A DNA stretch of 59,758 nt from UBA7477 sp045602925 (GTDB lineage: Bacteria > Bacillota > Clostridia > Oscillospirales > Ruminococcaceae), in the NCBI GenBank assembly GCA_045602925.1, contig JAZSCN010000004.1, positions 1-59,758 of the forward strand, read 5' to 3'. How positions within the stretch are numbered: position 1 is the stretch's first letter; each line of letters opens with the position of its first letter. A program made the position numbers and the translations under genes. Shown in pieces: positions 26,777-35,841 of the stretch. The notes beneath the pieces were generated by a model. It had not been told where the DNA came from. It made no database searches and was given only the letters and a program-made list of their open reading frames with translations.

Positions 26777-29116
26777 ATGAAAAGGTTTTTTAGCATTCTG
26801 CTTGTGTTCGCAATGCTCCTGGTGATGCTACCGGAGATTCAGATCACGAATGCGGCAGAGATTTCGACAGAAGAGGGAGTAAGAGTTATAAAGCTTTACT
26901 CGAGAAATCCCGAGGCGTTTACTGTAACGGGCGAGGGCTGTCTCGAAGCAGAGGTGGAAATTGCTGGCTCAAAAGCACCTGCTTGTCCCGAAGAATTTAA
27001 ATTTGACGGCTGGACATTCTGGGGATGGAGTATAGACATCAATTCCGCTAAGGTTGTCTATAATGAGGGACAAACTATACCCGAAGGTGTAACCGAGCTT
27101 TATGCTTCCTGGTGGGTGCCTACAGAATATAAGCTGGGCGATACAACGTCAGATGGCGGTAAAGTCGTAGATAAGTATTTATCATGGTATACAGGAAGCC
27201 AGAAACCTTCGTATGTCGATCAAGGAAATACAGTGTATGACTTCGACTATTATGCGAAGGATGCACAGTGGATCAAAAAGGAATATGAGATTATATTCCC
27301 TAAGGAATATGATGTCATAAAGTATTACGACGAAGCTAACGACCTGTTCCCCGTAACAGTATTCCGCAGGGTTAATACATCAAATGCACAGAATATGCCA
27401 AGCGTTATAACAGATACCGCAAGAAATACATTTGGAAGATCCGGTTATGCCGTTTATGAAAATGTAACAAATCTGTTTAGAAGAGACGAGAACGGATATC
27501 TGTACTATGATTCCGCAAACACTCATGCAGAGCTTAACACAAGCAAGAATACATTCTCGCTTTATGACAATCTGCTTATGCTGGCAGATGACAATAACCA
27601 TTATAGAATGGGATACTTTGCTCCGCTGGACCACTATGCCGAAGGCTCCTTTGCAAATGGCAGATATACTCCGCGGTCTTATCAGATGTTCAAACAGTAT
27701 AGTAACCCGAGAGCATACTATCTCCATAACGAGATGAGGCCTCTTTATAGCACAAGTGCATCATGGTACTTCGGCGTTACAGGACAGACTACATTTGTGC
27801 AGCGTCCCGGTGGAAAAATGCCAAACGGCGAGGATTGTATATTCGACTTCTGCGGCGACGATGAAATGCATGTATACATAGACGGTATCCGTGTTCTTGA
27901 TGCAGGAAATGTTAACTACGGCTACAACGCTATAAGCTCAATCAACTTTGCAACAGGCGAGATTAGATGTTCTAATACTCCGTCTGTAGTAGACCTCTAT
28001 TCAGTTTATAAGAATTCAAAGCAGTTTACAGACGAAGAGCTTTCGGAAATCTTTGTTGAATACGAAGAAGGAAAGTATAGATTTAAGGACTGCTCCGAGC
28101 ACTCATTCGAATTTTTCTATGCCGATACAGGTGCTACAATTTCGAGAATGATGACAAAGTTCTCGCTTCTTGTAGAAAGCAACACAACAGAGCTTTCTAT
28201 CACTAAGGAAACCGAAGGCTATATCGGTGATTTTGCCGACGCAACCTATGATATTGAAGCGGAAATCAGCGGTGTTGTATATACAGGTACATACACAATC
28301 GGCGAGGAAGAATTCGAAGCAACAGACGGAATTATTAAGCTCAAGGCTGGCGAAACAGCCGTTATCCCTAACGTAGAAAAGGGCGTCGAATATAAGGTTA
28401 CCGAATTAAATCTCCCCGAAGAATTTGACGAGCCTACCTACATAAACGGCGAAGGCAAGGTAGCCGACGAAGGAACAGAGGTTACTATCACAAACAGCCT
28501 TACCCCAATCCCTGCAATCGAAACAATCACAGTTGAAAAGGTTGTTGATGGCGAGCCGAATGAGAATGAAACCTTCGAGTTTGTTATCGCAGGACAGAAT
28601 AATGCTCCAATGCCGGAAGAAGATACAATCACAATCGACGGCAACGGTACAGCAGACTTTGGTGAAATCACATTCACAGAAGAAGGCACATACGTTTATA
28701 CAATTACAGAAACAGACACAGGTGTAGAAAACTATACCTATGATGAAAATGTATACTACGTTCAGTTCAGCGTCGCACTTGATGCCGAAACTAATTCGCT
28801 CGAAGCAACAAAGACAATTACCGTGAACGGTAATGAAGAAACCGCTGACGCTGTTGTTTTCACAAATGTGTACACCGCTCCGATAGAGGAAGACCCTCCG
28901 GCTCCGGAAGATCCACCTGCAGAGGAAGACCCACCTGTGGAAGATCCACCTGCAGAAGACCCACCTGCAGAGGAAGAGCCACCTGTGGAAGATCCTCCTG
29001 CAGATGATACACCACAAACAGGAGATAACACAAACAGCGTGGCATTGTTCGCAGTTGTATTGATGTCTATTTGCGGTATTATAGTTACTTCGCTTAAGAA
29101 AAAGAGCAGACAGTAA
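26777..29116 (+). CDS. sortase-anchored surface protein with fibro-slime and pilin-like domains
   Basis: A 779-residue exported protein. A signal peptide (about 1-27) is followed by a Listeria-Bacteroides-type repeat (..FDGWTFWGWSI..ELYASWW), a fibro-slime-like domain (about 330-480, GDDEMHVYIDGIRVLDAG), two immunoglobulin-like B domains of the SpaA/FctA type (about 475-700, ITKETEGY.., VEKVVDGEPNENETFEF.., ending FTNVY) that usually carry isopeptide bonds, a Pro/Glu wall-spanning stretch (about 705-737), the sorting motif PQTGD, a membrane helix and a basic tail. It should be covalently attached to the wall as an adhesin or pilin-like protein. No sortase gene is adjacent. It is monocistronic and bracketed by duplicate terminators. 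Confidence 0.82.
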   Translation: MKRFFSILLVFAMLLVMLPEIQITNAAEISTEEGVRVIKLYSRNPEAFTVTGEGCLEAEVEIAGSKAPACPEEFKFDGWTFWGWSIDINSAKVVYNEGQTIPEGVTELYASWWVPTEYKLGDTTSDGGKVVDKYLSWYTGSQKPSYVDQGNTVYDFDYYAKDAQWIKKEYEIIFPKEYDVIKYYDEANDLFPVTVFRRVNTSNAQNMPSVITDTARNTFGRSGYAVYENVTNLFRRDENGYLYYDSANTHAELNTSKNTFSLYDNLLMLADDNNHYRMGYFAPLDHYAEGSFANGRYTPRSYQMFKQYSNPRAYYLHNEMRPLYSTSASWYFGVTGQTTFVQRPGGKMPNGEDCIFDFCGDDEMHVYIDGIRVLDAGNVNYGYNAISSINFATGEIRCSNTPSVVDLYSVYKNSKQFTDEELSEIFVEYEEGKYRFKDCSEHSFEFFYADTGATISRMMTKFSLLVESNTTELSITKETEGYIGDFADATYDIEAEISGVVYTGTYTIGEEEFEATDGIIKLKAGETAVIPNVEKGVEYKVTELNLPEEFDEPTYINGEGKVADEGTEVTITNSLTPIPAIETITVEKVVDGEPNENETFEFVIAGQNNAPMPEEDTITIDGNGTADFGEITFTEEGTYVYTITETDTGVENYTYDENVYYVQFSVALDAETNSLEATKTITVNGNEETADAVVFTNVYTAPIEEDPPAPEDPPAEEDPPVEDPPAEDPPAEEEPPVEDPPADDTPQTGDNTNSVALFAVVLMSICGIIVTSLKKKSRQ

Positions 29117-29131
29117 AATAAACCAAATCCG

Positions 29132-29162
29132 AAAGGACCTATGATTTCATAGGTCCTTTTAT
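29132..29162 (+). terminator. terminator of the adhesin gene
   Basis: AAAGGACCTATGA (29132-29144) pairs with TCATAGGTCCTTT (29147-29159), followed by T; a 13-bp stem with a minimal loop. Confidence 0.85.
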
Positions 29163-29262
29163 GTGTCTTGTTTGCATTTTAACATCTATTGAAAGAAAGA
29201 GAGTTAAATGTCCTAAAGTCATAATTTATAAAAAAATAATTGTCGTAAATTCGTTTTTGTTA

Positions 29263-29299
29263 AAGGCTATGAAAGTTGTATTTTCATAGCCTTGTTTTC
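29263..29299 (+). terminator. orphan terminator (copy 2 of the duplicated hairpin)
   Basis: AAGGCTATGAAA (29263-29274) pairs with TTTCATAGCCTT (29282-29293), followed by GTTTTCTT. The stem is identical to that at 26535-26565 and the loops are similar (GTTGTAT against GTTTAAT). No gene ends here other than the adhesin, which has its own terminator 100 bases earlier. The 29160-29262 stretch holds nothing else I can identify. Confidence 0.75.
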
Positions 29300-29329
29300 T
29301 TGACAAGGTAGGGTGAAAAAACGTATACT
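29300..29329 (+). promoter_or_regulatory. promoter of glnN
   Basis: TTGACA (29300-29305), 18 bases, TATACT (29324-29329), about 45 bases before the start codon. No nitrogen-regulatory site was recognised. Confidence 0.65.
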
Positions 29330-29380
29330 TTTATAGTAGAATGATATCGGTATAGGTATATATCGAACGGAGGTATTTGT

Positions 29381-31462
29381 ATGTCAATTCCTGATATTTT
29401 TGGCATAGATGTCTTTAATGAATCGGTAATGCATGAAAGATTATCTGATGACGTCTATAAGGCTTTTAAGAAAACTATAGAAGAGGGAAGACACCTAGGT
29501 CAGTCACTCGCTGACCAGATTGCAGCTGCAATGAAGGATTGGGCTGTAGAAAAGGGCGCAACTCACTTTACCCATTGGTTCCAGCCTATGACAGGTATTA
29601 CAGCCGAAAAGCACGATAGCTTTATATCTCCTACAGATGACGGCCACGTTATTATGGAGTTTTCGGGTAAGGAGCTTATCAAGGGCGAAACCGACGCATC
29701 CTCATTCCCATCCGGTGGACTTCGTGCAACCTTCGAAGCCAGAGGCTATACAGCCTGGGACCCAACCTCCTATGCATTTATTAAGGGCAATATACTTTGT
29801 ATCCCCACAGCTTTCTGTTCATATAGTGGAGAAGCACTCGACAAGAGAACCCCACTTCTTCGTTCAATGGAAGCTATAAATAAATCAGCTCTTAGAGTCC
29901 TCAAAATTTTAGGAAGCGACGCTACACACGTTACTCCAAATATAGGTGCTGAGCAGGAATACTTCCTAATCGACAGAGAAATGTATTCTCAAAGAAAAGA
30001 CCTTATTTATACAGCAAGGTCACTCTATGGTGCTAAGCCTCCTAAAACACAGGAGCTTGACGACCATTACTTTGGTACCGTAAAAACCAGAGTTGCAGCT
30101 TATATGGAAGACCTCGACAAGCAGCTTTGGAAGCTAGGCGTGCTCGCAAAAACCAAGCATAATGAGGTCGCACCTTGCCAGCATGAGCTTGCACCTATCT
30201 ATTCTGTAGCAAACGTAGCAACAGACCATAACCAGCTCACAATGGAGCTTATGAAGCGTACAGCAAGACGTCACGGCTTTAAGTGCCTGCTTACTGAAAA
30301 GCCTTTCGAGCACGTTAATGGCTCCGGTAAGCATATTAACTGGTCACTCTCTACAGATACAGGCGTAAATCTTCTCAATCCAGGTAAAACACCAGCAGAA
30401 AATGCACAGTTTTTAACCTTCCTTGTTGCAGTAATCAAGGGCGTTAATAAATATCAGGATTTGCTTAGAATTTCAGTAGCTTCAGCTAATAACGACCATA
30501 GACTCGGTGCTTCTGAAGCTCCTCCGTCTATTATATCTATATTCTTAGGTGACGAGCTTACTGCAATCCTCGATTCAATCGTAAAGGGCGAAGAGTATCA
30601 CGCTCAAGGCAAGCAGTATATGGAGGTAGGCGTAGATATTCTTCCTAACTTTAAGAAGGATACAACTGACAGAAACAGAACTTCTCCATTTGCATTTACA
30701 GGTAATAAATTCGAGTTCCGTTCTCCTGGTTCTAAGCTCTCTGTAGCAGGCCCTACAACCTACATAAATACAATTGTAGCGGATATCCTAGATGAATTTG
30801 CCGACGAACTTGAAGGCGCTACAGATGTTAAGGAAGCCCTCAATAAGCTCATAAAGAGAACTATTGAAGAAAACAGCGCAATCATCTTTAACGGCGACGG
30901 ATATAGCACAGATTGGGTTGAGGAAGCTAAAAAGCGTGGACTTGTAAATTACCCTTCAACACCTGATGCCCTCCCACACCTTGCGGATAAAAAGAATATC
31001 GAGCTTTTTGCAAGACATAATGTGTATAGCGAAACCGAAATTCGTTCCCGTATAGAGATTTTGCTCGAGGAGTATATCAAGACAATTAAAATCGAAGCAA
31101 GAACAATGCTTGATATGGCTAATAAAGATATCTTCCCGGCTGTTTCAAGCTGTGTGAAGGATTTAGCCGAAACTGTCAAGCTCGCAAGCGATTGTGGAGT
31201 AAAGGCCGAGTATGAGCTTCATAGACTTGGACAGCTAACATCTCTCACTACTAAGATGTTTGATGCTTACAATAAGCTTATCGAAGCTAAAAAACCTCTC
31301 GAACAACCATTTACAGGCTGTGAGAAGCTTGCTAAGTATTGTCACGATACAATTATCCCGGCAATGAAAAGCTTAAGAACTTCTGCCGATGAGCTCGAAA
31401 CACTCGTTGGCGAAAAGTATTGGCCATACCCAACCTACGGCAAGCTATTGTTCTATGTATAG
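29381..31462 (+). CDS. glnN: type III glutamine synthetase
   Basis: A 693-residue GSIII enzyme, which makes glutamine from glutamate, ammonia and ATP. Length (about 700) and motifs are those of GSIII: PSGGLRATFEARGYTAWDP, the metal-site region GAEQEYFLID, EVAPCQHELAPIYS, KPFEHVNGSGKHINWSL and GNKFEFRSPGS. GSIII is common in Bacteroides and Ruminococcus and functions as a dodecamer in the cytoplasm. It has its own promoter; CGGAGG stands 8 bases before the ATG. Confidence 0.95.
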   Translation: MSIPDIFGIDVFNESVMHERLSDDVYKAFKKTIEEGRHLGQSLADQIAAAMKDWAVEKGATHFTHWFQPMTGITAEKHDSFISPTDDGHVIMEFSGKELIKGETDASSFPSGGLRATFEARGYTAWDPTSYAFIKGNILCIPTAFCSYSGEALDKRTPLLRSMEAINKSALRVLKILGSDATHVTPNIGAEQEYFLIDREMYSQRKDLIYTARSLYGAKPPKTQELDDHYFGTVKTRVAAYMEDLDKQLWKLGVLAKTKHNEVAPCQHELAPIYSVANVATDHNQLTMELMKRTARRHGFKCLLTEKPFEHVNGSGKHINWSLSTDTGVNLLNPGKTPAENAQFLTFLVAVIKGVNKYQDLLRISVASANNDHRLGASEAPPSIISIFLGDELTAILDSIVKGEEYHAQGKQYMEVGVDILPNFKKDTTDRNRTSPFAFTGNKFEFRSPGSKLSVAGPTTYINTIVADILDEFADELEGATDVKEALNKLIKRTIEENSAIIFNGDGYSTDWVEEAKKRGLVNYPSTPDALPHLADKKNIELFARHNVYSETEIRSRIEILLEEYIKTIKIEARTMLDMANKDIFPAVSSCVKDLAETVKLASDCGVKAEYELHRLGQLTSLTTKMFDAYNKLIEAKKPLEQPFTGCEKLAKYCHDTIIPAMKSLRTSADELETLVGEKYWPYPTYGKLLFYV

Positions 31463-31492
31463 TTTATAAAAGATTTATAAGGGGAAATATGA

Positions 31493-32035
31493 GTGGGAAA
31501 TAAATATACTAGCTTTGCTGATTCTCTTGAGGCAGCAAACAGGCAAAAGCGCCTTACTGAAATGACTGCACTAAACGGCTGTAAAGAGGATTTGTCCGAC
31601 GTCAATTTCAAGGTGTGCGGAAACTCAATGTCCAAAACTGCTATAGTCGGTGGCTTGACTTTGTTTCTGGGTGCAGGAGCAAGCATAATGATTAAATCTC
31701 GTGTCGCAGGTGCAAAAAGTGATGGTTTCACAACCGTAGATTATGTGTTCTTTGGATTAATTGTCGTTATGGTGGTTCTTGTCGCCCTGATGCTATTTAT
31801 TGAAAGCAGAAAAAAGCCGGTAGAGGTTAGAGGTAAGGTAATGTACTATGGCGAAAAAAGCTATTCAAGCGATATGATTTCACATGTAGAATGTACCTCG
31901 CTTAATAAAATAAAGGTACATTCAAAAGGAAAGGTGGTCTGCTCATTTTCGTGGGCACTCGATAACGGCGAAATGTTTATGGCTTGGGCACGAAAATGTA
32001 ACATCGTAATTCTAGATAAACGCTCACCAATGTAG
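31493..32035 (+). CDS. putative membrane protein, unknown function
   Basis: The 180-residue product has two membrane segments (about 49-66 and 84-104) and a C-terminal soluble region of about 75 residues. No domain was recognised. The start is read as GTG 31493 (AAGGGG 8 bases upstream); an out-of-frame ATG at 31489 opens only a four-codon frame overlapping it, and might modulate expression. It follows glnN by 30 bases and may share its transcript, and ends at a strong terminator. Confidence 0.6.
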   Translation: MGNKYTSFADSLEAANRQKRLTEMTALNGCKEDLSDVNFKVCGNSMSKTAIVGGLTLFLGAGASIMIKSRVAGAKSDGFTTVDYVFFGLIVVMVVLVALMLFIESRKKPVEVRGKVMYYGEKSYSSDMISHVECTSLNKIKVHSKGKVVCSFSWALDNGEMFMAWARKCNIVILDKRSPM

Positions 32036-32042
32036 TATGTAA

Positions 32043-32073
32043 AACAGCTCGTAGTATTACGAGCTGTTTTTGT
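32043..32073 (+). terminator. terminator between the glnN unit and the cotJ operon
   Basis: AACAGCTCGTA (32043-32053) pairs with TACGAGCTGTT (32058-32068), followed by TTTTG. Confidence 0.85.
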
Positions 32074-32080
32074 GTCTGTG

Positions 32081-32677
32081 CTACTTATCAAAGCTTGGGT
32101 TAATTGCGTAGAAGTTCTTAGAGTTTAGCATATCCTGTACAAGTCTTAAGCCTTCACCAAAACGCTGGAAGTGAACAATCTCACGTTCACGCAGGAACTT
32201 CAGTGGGTCTCTTACATCAGGGTCATCAACAAGCCTTAAGAGATTGTCATAACCCTTTCTTGCCTTCTGCTCTGCGGCAAGGTCTTCGGATAGGTCTGCA
32301 ATAGCATCTCCGGTCGACTGGAATACACTTGCAGTGAAGGGAACACCAGCCGCCGAAACAGGATAAATACCTGTTGTGTGGTCAACAAAATATGCGTCGA
32401 ATCCACCCTCTCTTAAGTCTTTGTCAGTAAGATTTCTTGTAAGCTGGAATATGATGGCAGAAATCATCTCCATGTGTCCGAGCTCTTCGGTTCCCACATC
32501 CGTAAGAATTCCCTGAACCTGCCTGCATGGTGCAGAATATCTCTGATTAAGATATCTCATAGAAGCACCAAGCTCGCCGTCCGGACCACCAAGCTGACTC
32601 ATAATTAACTTTGCAAGTGCAGGATTAGGGCTTTTAATGTTAACCGGATATTGAAGCATCTTTTTGTATTGCCACAT
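32081..32677 (-). CDS. cotJC: spore coat protein CotJC (manganese catalase fold)
   Basis: A 198-residue ferritin-like protein of the CotJC/manganese catalase family. The dinuclear metal ligands are recognisable: E of GPDGELGASMRY, E and H of GTEELGHMEMI, and later EQKARKGY and REREIVHFQRF. It ends in a short tail. In spore formers CotJC is incorporated into the coat and may have catalase activity. It is the last gene of cotJA-B-C and overlaps the cotJB stop by one base. Confidence 0.93.
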   Translation of the reverse strand: MWQYKKMLQYPVNIKSPNPALAKLIMSQLGGPDGELGASMRYLNQRYSAPCRQVQGILTDVGTEELGHMEMISAIIFQLTRNLTDKDLREGGFDAYFVDHTTGIYPVSAAGVPFTASVFQSTGDAIADLSEDLAAEQKARKGYDNLLRLVDDPDVRDPLKFLREREIVHFQRFGEGLRLVQDMLNSKNFYAINPSFDK

Positions 32678-32937
32678 TAGCTCTCACCCCTTTCCCAAGG
32701 AAAAGCAGTAGTTGACCAGGTCCACTTGTCAGTGTCTTCAACACCCATAGCAGTCAGTGGTCCGTAGCTTTTCTCGTATTCCTTGATAAGCTTCTCTTTG
32801 ATTGCCTTATGCTTATGATAGAAGTCAAGTGCATTTTTGCAGTTTGGATGACTGTCAAGATAAAGCATTACGTCATAGAGCACAAATGACTGTGCCTGAA
32901 TTTTTCTTAAAAGCTTCTGCTTATCAGATAGTGCCAT
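32677..32937 (-). CDS. cotJB: spore coat protein CotJB
   Basis: The 86-residue product has the CotJB pattern (..LLRKIQAQSFVLYDVMLYLDSHPNCKNAL.., ending in YGPLT..W.W...PWPWE-like sequence). It is needed with CotJA and CotJC for coat assembly. It lies 1 base after cotJA and overlaps cotJC by one base, showing tight coupling. Confidence 0.9.
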   Translation of the reverse strand: MALSDKQKLLRKIQAQSFVLYDVMLYLDSHPNCKNALDFYHKHKAIKEKLIKEYEKSYGPLTAMGVEDTDKWTWSTTAFPWERGES

Positions 32938-32938
32938 C

Positions 32939-33172
32939 CTACTCGACCTCCTTTCCTAAGAAGGGAAGGTCAAGGTCAGGGAACATAGTTCCCCTGGAAA
33001 TAGCAACCTCTGGCTCGTATGGTTCCTCCCATTTTTGGAATGGAACATACATCATACCAATCGGTGTGCTCTTAGGGAATCTGCCCTCTGCTATTTTACA
33101 CTCGCAAGTCTTTGCAGGGCTGTTTTCCTTGCCTGAAATAAGCTGTGTAATTTCAGCAATGTTAAAATCCAA
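32939..33172 (-). CDS. cotJA: spore coat-associated protein CotJA
   Basis: A 77-residue protein with the CotJA core (..RFPKSTPIGMMYVPFQKWEEPYEPEVAISRGTMFPDLDLPF). The start is TTG at 33172: AAGGAGG lies 8 bases before it, whereas the only in-frame ATG (33253) would add 27 residues encoded in the promoter region. The leader holds a small hairpin (GACTC 33194-33198, GAGTC 33204-33208). Expression is expected from a sporulation sigma factor; the upstream sequence contains CATATTAT, which resembles a sigma-E -10 box, but the matching -35 is not convincing. Confidence 0.85.
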   Translation of the reverse strand: MDFNIAEITQLISGKENSPAKTCECKIAEGRFPKSTPIGMMYVPFQKWEEPYEPEVAISRGTMFPDLDLPFLGKEVE

Positions 33173-33279
33173 TTGTATCTCCTCCTTGAAACTGACTCTT
33201 AGCGAGTCTAGTGTATAATATGTCGTAATTTGGAGTAATGTGAATGAATACAATTAGGTATATTTTTTTGAAAAAAGGC

Positions 33280-33308
33280 TTGCATTTTTTGATTCGTTGT
33301 GATATACT
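33280..33308 (+). promoter_or_regulatory. promoter of secG
   Basis: TTGCAT (33280-33285), 17 bases, TATACT (33303-33308), about 37 bases before the secG start and divergent from cotJA. Confidence 0.65.
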
Positions 33309-33351
33309 AATGTAGTATGTTAATGTGACTATTACTTTGGAGGTAAAATAT

Positions 33352-33606
33352 ATGACAACAGCAGAAGTTATTCTCGGAGGCGTTCTCCTCGTAGCATGCC
33401 TTATAATTATTCTCATTGTTCTTATGCAGGAAGGTAAGGACGGCGGACTTACATCTGCAGTAGGTGGCGGTTCTACCGATACATTCTTCGGCAGAAATGG
33501 TAGCCGTACTAAGGAAGCTAAGCTCAACAGATGGACTAAGATTAGCGCTGGTGCTTTTTTCATTATTACACTTGCAGTTAATATCATTATCCCTTTTGTT
33601 AAGTAA
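33352..33606 (+). CDS. secG: preprotein translocase subunit SecG
   Basis: An 84-residue SecG, the small stimulatory subunit of the SecYEG export channel. Two membrane segments (about 5-27 and 60-80) flank the conserved loop QEGKDGGLTSAVGGGSTDTFFG. GGAGG stands 9 bases before the ATG at 33352; an in-frame upstream ATG lies too close to the promoter. The secG-rnr order is typical of Firmicutes. Confidence 0.92.
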   Translation: MTTAEVILGGVLLVACLIIILIVLMQEGKDGGLTSAVGGGSTDTFFGRNGSRTKEAKLNRWTKISAGAFFIITLAVNIIIPFVK

Positions 33607-33612
33607 ATCATT

Positions 33613-33640
33613 CTCCTGCCTTTTGGCAGGAGTTTTTTTA
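33613..33640 (+). terminator. terminator after secG
   Basis: CTCCTGCC (33613-33620), loop TTTT, GGCAGGAG (33625-33632), followed by seven T. Confidence 0.9.
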
Positions 33641-33671
33641 TAGCAAAGAATTATAATATATGGAGAAATAA

Positions 33672-35789
33672 ATGAAAAAACTTGATTACGAAAAGATTAT
33701 TAAAGAAAAGCTAAAAGCTAAGGGAAAGAAGCCAATAAAGTTCAAGCTTCTTCTAAGTGAGCTTAGAAAATCATACCATAAGTTCAATTTTGACGATTTC
33801 ACAAGAGCTATCGAGCTTATGAAGGATGATGGCATAATTGTCGAGGACGATAGAGGAATACTCCTTACAGAAAAGAAAAATCTTATTAAGTGCGAGGTCG
33901 TCAGAGTAACAAAAACCTTCGCGTTCGTTAAGGATTTAGCCACAGCTACCGAATACTTTGTGTCAGGAAAGTCGCTTAAAGGTGCAATGCCTACCGATAT
34001 TGTTATGTGCAGACCTGTCAAAAGCTATGGAGAGTCGCCGGAAGCCGAGGTTATCGTAGTAGCTAAGGAAAACTGCAATCGCTTTACAGGCGATATAGTA
34101 AAAGAATTCGGCAGGCTCAGAGTTATGCCTGATAGCCTTTGTAAAAGTGCTATGGATTTTCTTAACCCCGACGGCATAGAAGTGCAAGAGGGCGACAAGG
34201 TTATGGTCGAGATTATACAAAGAGGCAAGCGCCATAGCGACCACCTTTGTAGTATCGTATCATCCTTTGGTAGCTCGCTTAAAGCGTCTGTGTGTGCGCT
34301 GTCAGTGCTCGATGTTAACGGCGTTACACCAATGTTTCCACCATCAGTAATTGCTAACGCACGAGAGGTGAGTGATTATAGGCAAATTGATAGAGAAGCT
34401 AAAAACCGTCTTGACCTTAGAGAAGAAAAAATCTTTACTATCGATGGTGCCGACACGAAGGATATCGACGACGCAATATCTGTAAAGAGAGCAGATAACG
34501 GCTATGAGCTCGGTGTCCATATCGCTGACGTTTCTTATTACGTTTTAGAAAAATCACCACTTGACGACGAAGCCTTCAAGAGAGGTACAAGCGTCTACTA
34601 TGCCAATAGAGTTATCCCAATGCTCCCTAAAGAGTTATCAAATGGTATATGTTCGCTTAATCCAAAAGAAGATAGACTTGCATTTTCTTGCCTTATGAAG
34701 CTTGATAGTAATGCAAATGTCGTGAGCTTTAAGTTTGCTAAAACTATAATCTGTTCAAAGGTTAAGGGAGTATATTCTGAAATCAACGAGCTTTTAGAAG
34801 GCTATAATTCAAAAGTTCTTACAGAAAAATACGCCGAGGTGTCTGATAGCCTAACTGTAATGAAGGAGCTTGCAGATAAGCTTTTGAAAAAACGTCACGA
34901 TAGAGGTGCACCGTCACTTTCAAGCGTTGAAAGTAAGCTTGTTATAAATGAACAGGATATCTGCGTTAATGTACTTCCCATAGAACGTGGAGTAAGTGAA
35001 GAAATTATCGAGGACTTTATGCTCCTTGCTAATGAATGTGCCGCAAAATTCGGTAAGGAGAAAAAACTTCCGTTTGTTTACCGTATCCACGAAGACCCGA
35101 GCGATGATAAGCTGATGAATCTTAAGACATACCTTACACTTTTAAATGTTCCTTTTCCTAATAATAAGTTAAAGCTTAGCCCTAAGGACTTTTCAGATAT
35201 TTTGGAAAGAACAAAAGGCGAGGGTTACGAGCTTGCTGTAAATAATATGGTGCTGAGAGCTATGGCTAAGGCAAAGTATTCTCCGGAGCCTATCGGACAT
35301 TTTGGATTAGTGCTCGCTGATTATGCCCATTTCACTTCACCAATAAGAAGATATCCGGACCTTGCCATCCATAGAATAATGTCTGCGTATTTGTCAGGAA
35401 CTTCTTTTGAAGAGTGCTCAAAGAAGTATTCAGCGTTTGTCGATGCAGCTTCGGATAATTCTACTAATACAGAAATCCGTGCTATGACAATCGAGCGTGA
35501 TTGCGAGGAAAGATATAAGGCGGAGTATATGAAGTCCAGAATAGGCGAGGAAGAAGTCGGCGTGATTTCTTCCGTAACGGGCTTTGGCGTATTTGTTACA
35601 CTTCCTAATACATGCGAAGGCCTTTGCCATATCGATACAATGCCTGACGGTGAGTATTACTATGACGGCAGTATGTCACTTAAAAATATGAATACCGGCG
35701 ATAAGTATATGTTCGGTGATAAAATGCGTGTCAAGGTTATTAATGCAAATGTAAGTGCAGGTAAGGTCGACTTCGAACCTGTATTATAG
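33672..35789 (+). CDS. rnr: ribonuclease R
   Basis: A 705-residue 3'-5' exoribonuclease. It has an N-terminal winged helix (1-70), cold-shock RNA-binding domains, the catalytic RNB domain with the metal site DGADTKDIDDAIS (about 258) and HFTSPIRRYPDLAIHR, and a C-terminal S1 domain (about 620-700). RNase R degrades structured RNA and takes part in tmRNA-linked decay. The usual downstream smpB is absent; a terminator follows at 35804. Confidence 0.95.
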   Translation: MKKLDYEKIIKEKLKAKGKKPIKFKLLLSELRKSYHKFNFDDFTRAIELMKDDGIIVEDDRGILLTEKKNLIKCEVVRVTKTFAFVKDLATATEYFVSGKSLKGAMPTDIVMCRPVKSYGESPEAEVIVVAKENCNRFTGDIVKEFGRLRVMPDSLCKSAMDFLNPDGIEVQEGDKVMVEIIQRGKRHSDHLCSIVSSFGSSLKASVCALSVLDVNGVTPMFPPSVIANAREVSDYRQIDREAKNRLDLREEKIFTIDGADTKDIDDAISVKRADNGYELGVHIADVSYYVLEKSPLDDEAFKRGTSVYYANRVIPMLPKELSNGICSLNPKEDRLAFSCLMKLDSNANVVSFKFAKTIICSKVKGVYSEINELLEGYNSKVLTEKYAEVSDSLTVMKELADKLLKKRHDRGAPSLSSVESKLVINEQDICVNVLPIERGVSEEIIEDFMLLANECAAKFGKEKKLPFVYRIHEDPSDDKLMNLKTYLTLLNVPFPNNKLKLSPKDFSDILERTKGEGYELAVNNMVLRAMAKAKYSPEPIGHFGLVLADYAHFTSPIRRYPDLAIHRIMSAYLSGTSFEECSKKYSAFVDAASDNSTNTEIRAMTIERDCEERYKAEYMKSRIGEEEVGVISSVTGFGVFVTLPNTCEGLCHIDTMPDGEYYYDGSMSLKNMNTGDKYMFGDKMRVKVINANVSAGKVDFEPVL

Positions 35790-35803
35790 TATAATAACAA
35801 TTC

Positions 35804-35838
35804 AAGGGTATCAAGCTATAAGCTTGATACCCTTTTGC
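35804..35838 (+). terminator. bidirectional terminator between rnr and the pseudouridine synthase
   Basis: AAGGGTATCAAGC (35804-35816) pairs with GCTTGATACCCTT (35822-35834), followed by TTGCTT on plus; the minus side has a shorter U run. Confidence 0.85.
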
Positions 35839-35841
35839 TTA

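Noticed and set aside
28406..29045. Several minus-strand Gly/Cys-rich frames opposite the adhesin
   Set aside because: They mirror the repetitive Pro-Glu codons of the adhesin and have no initiation signals.
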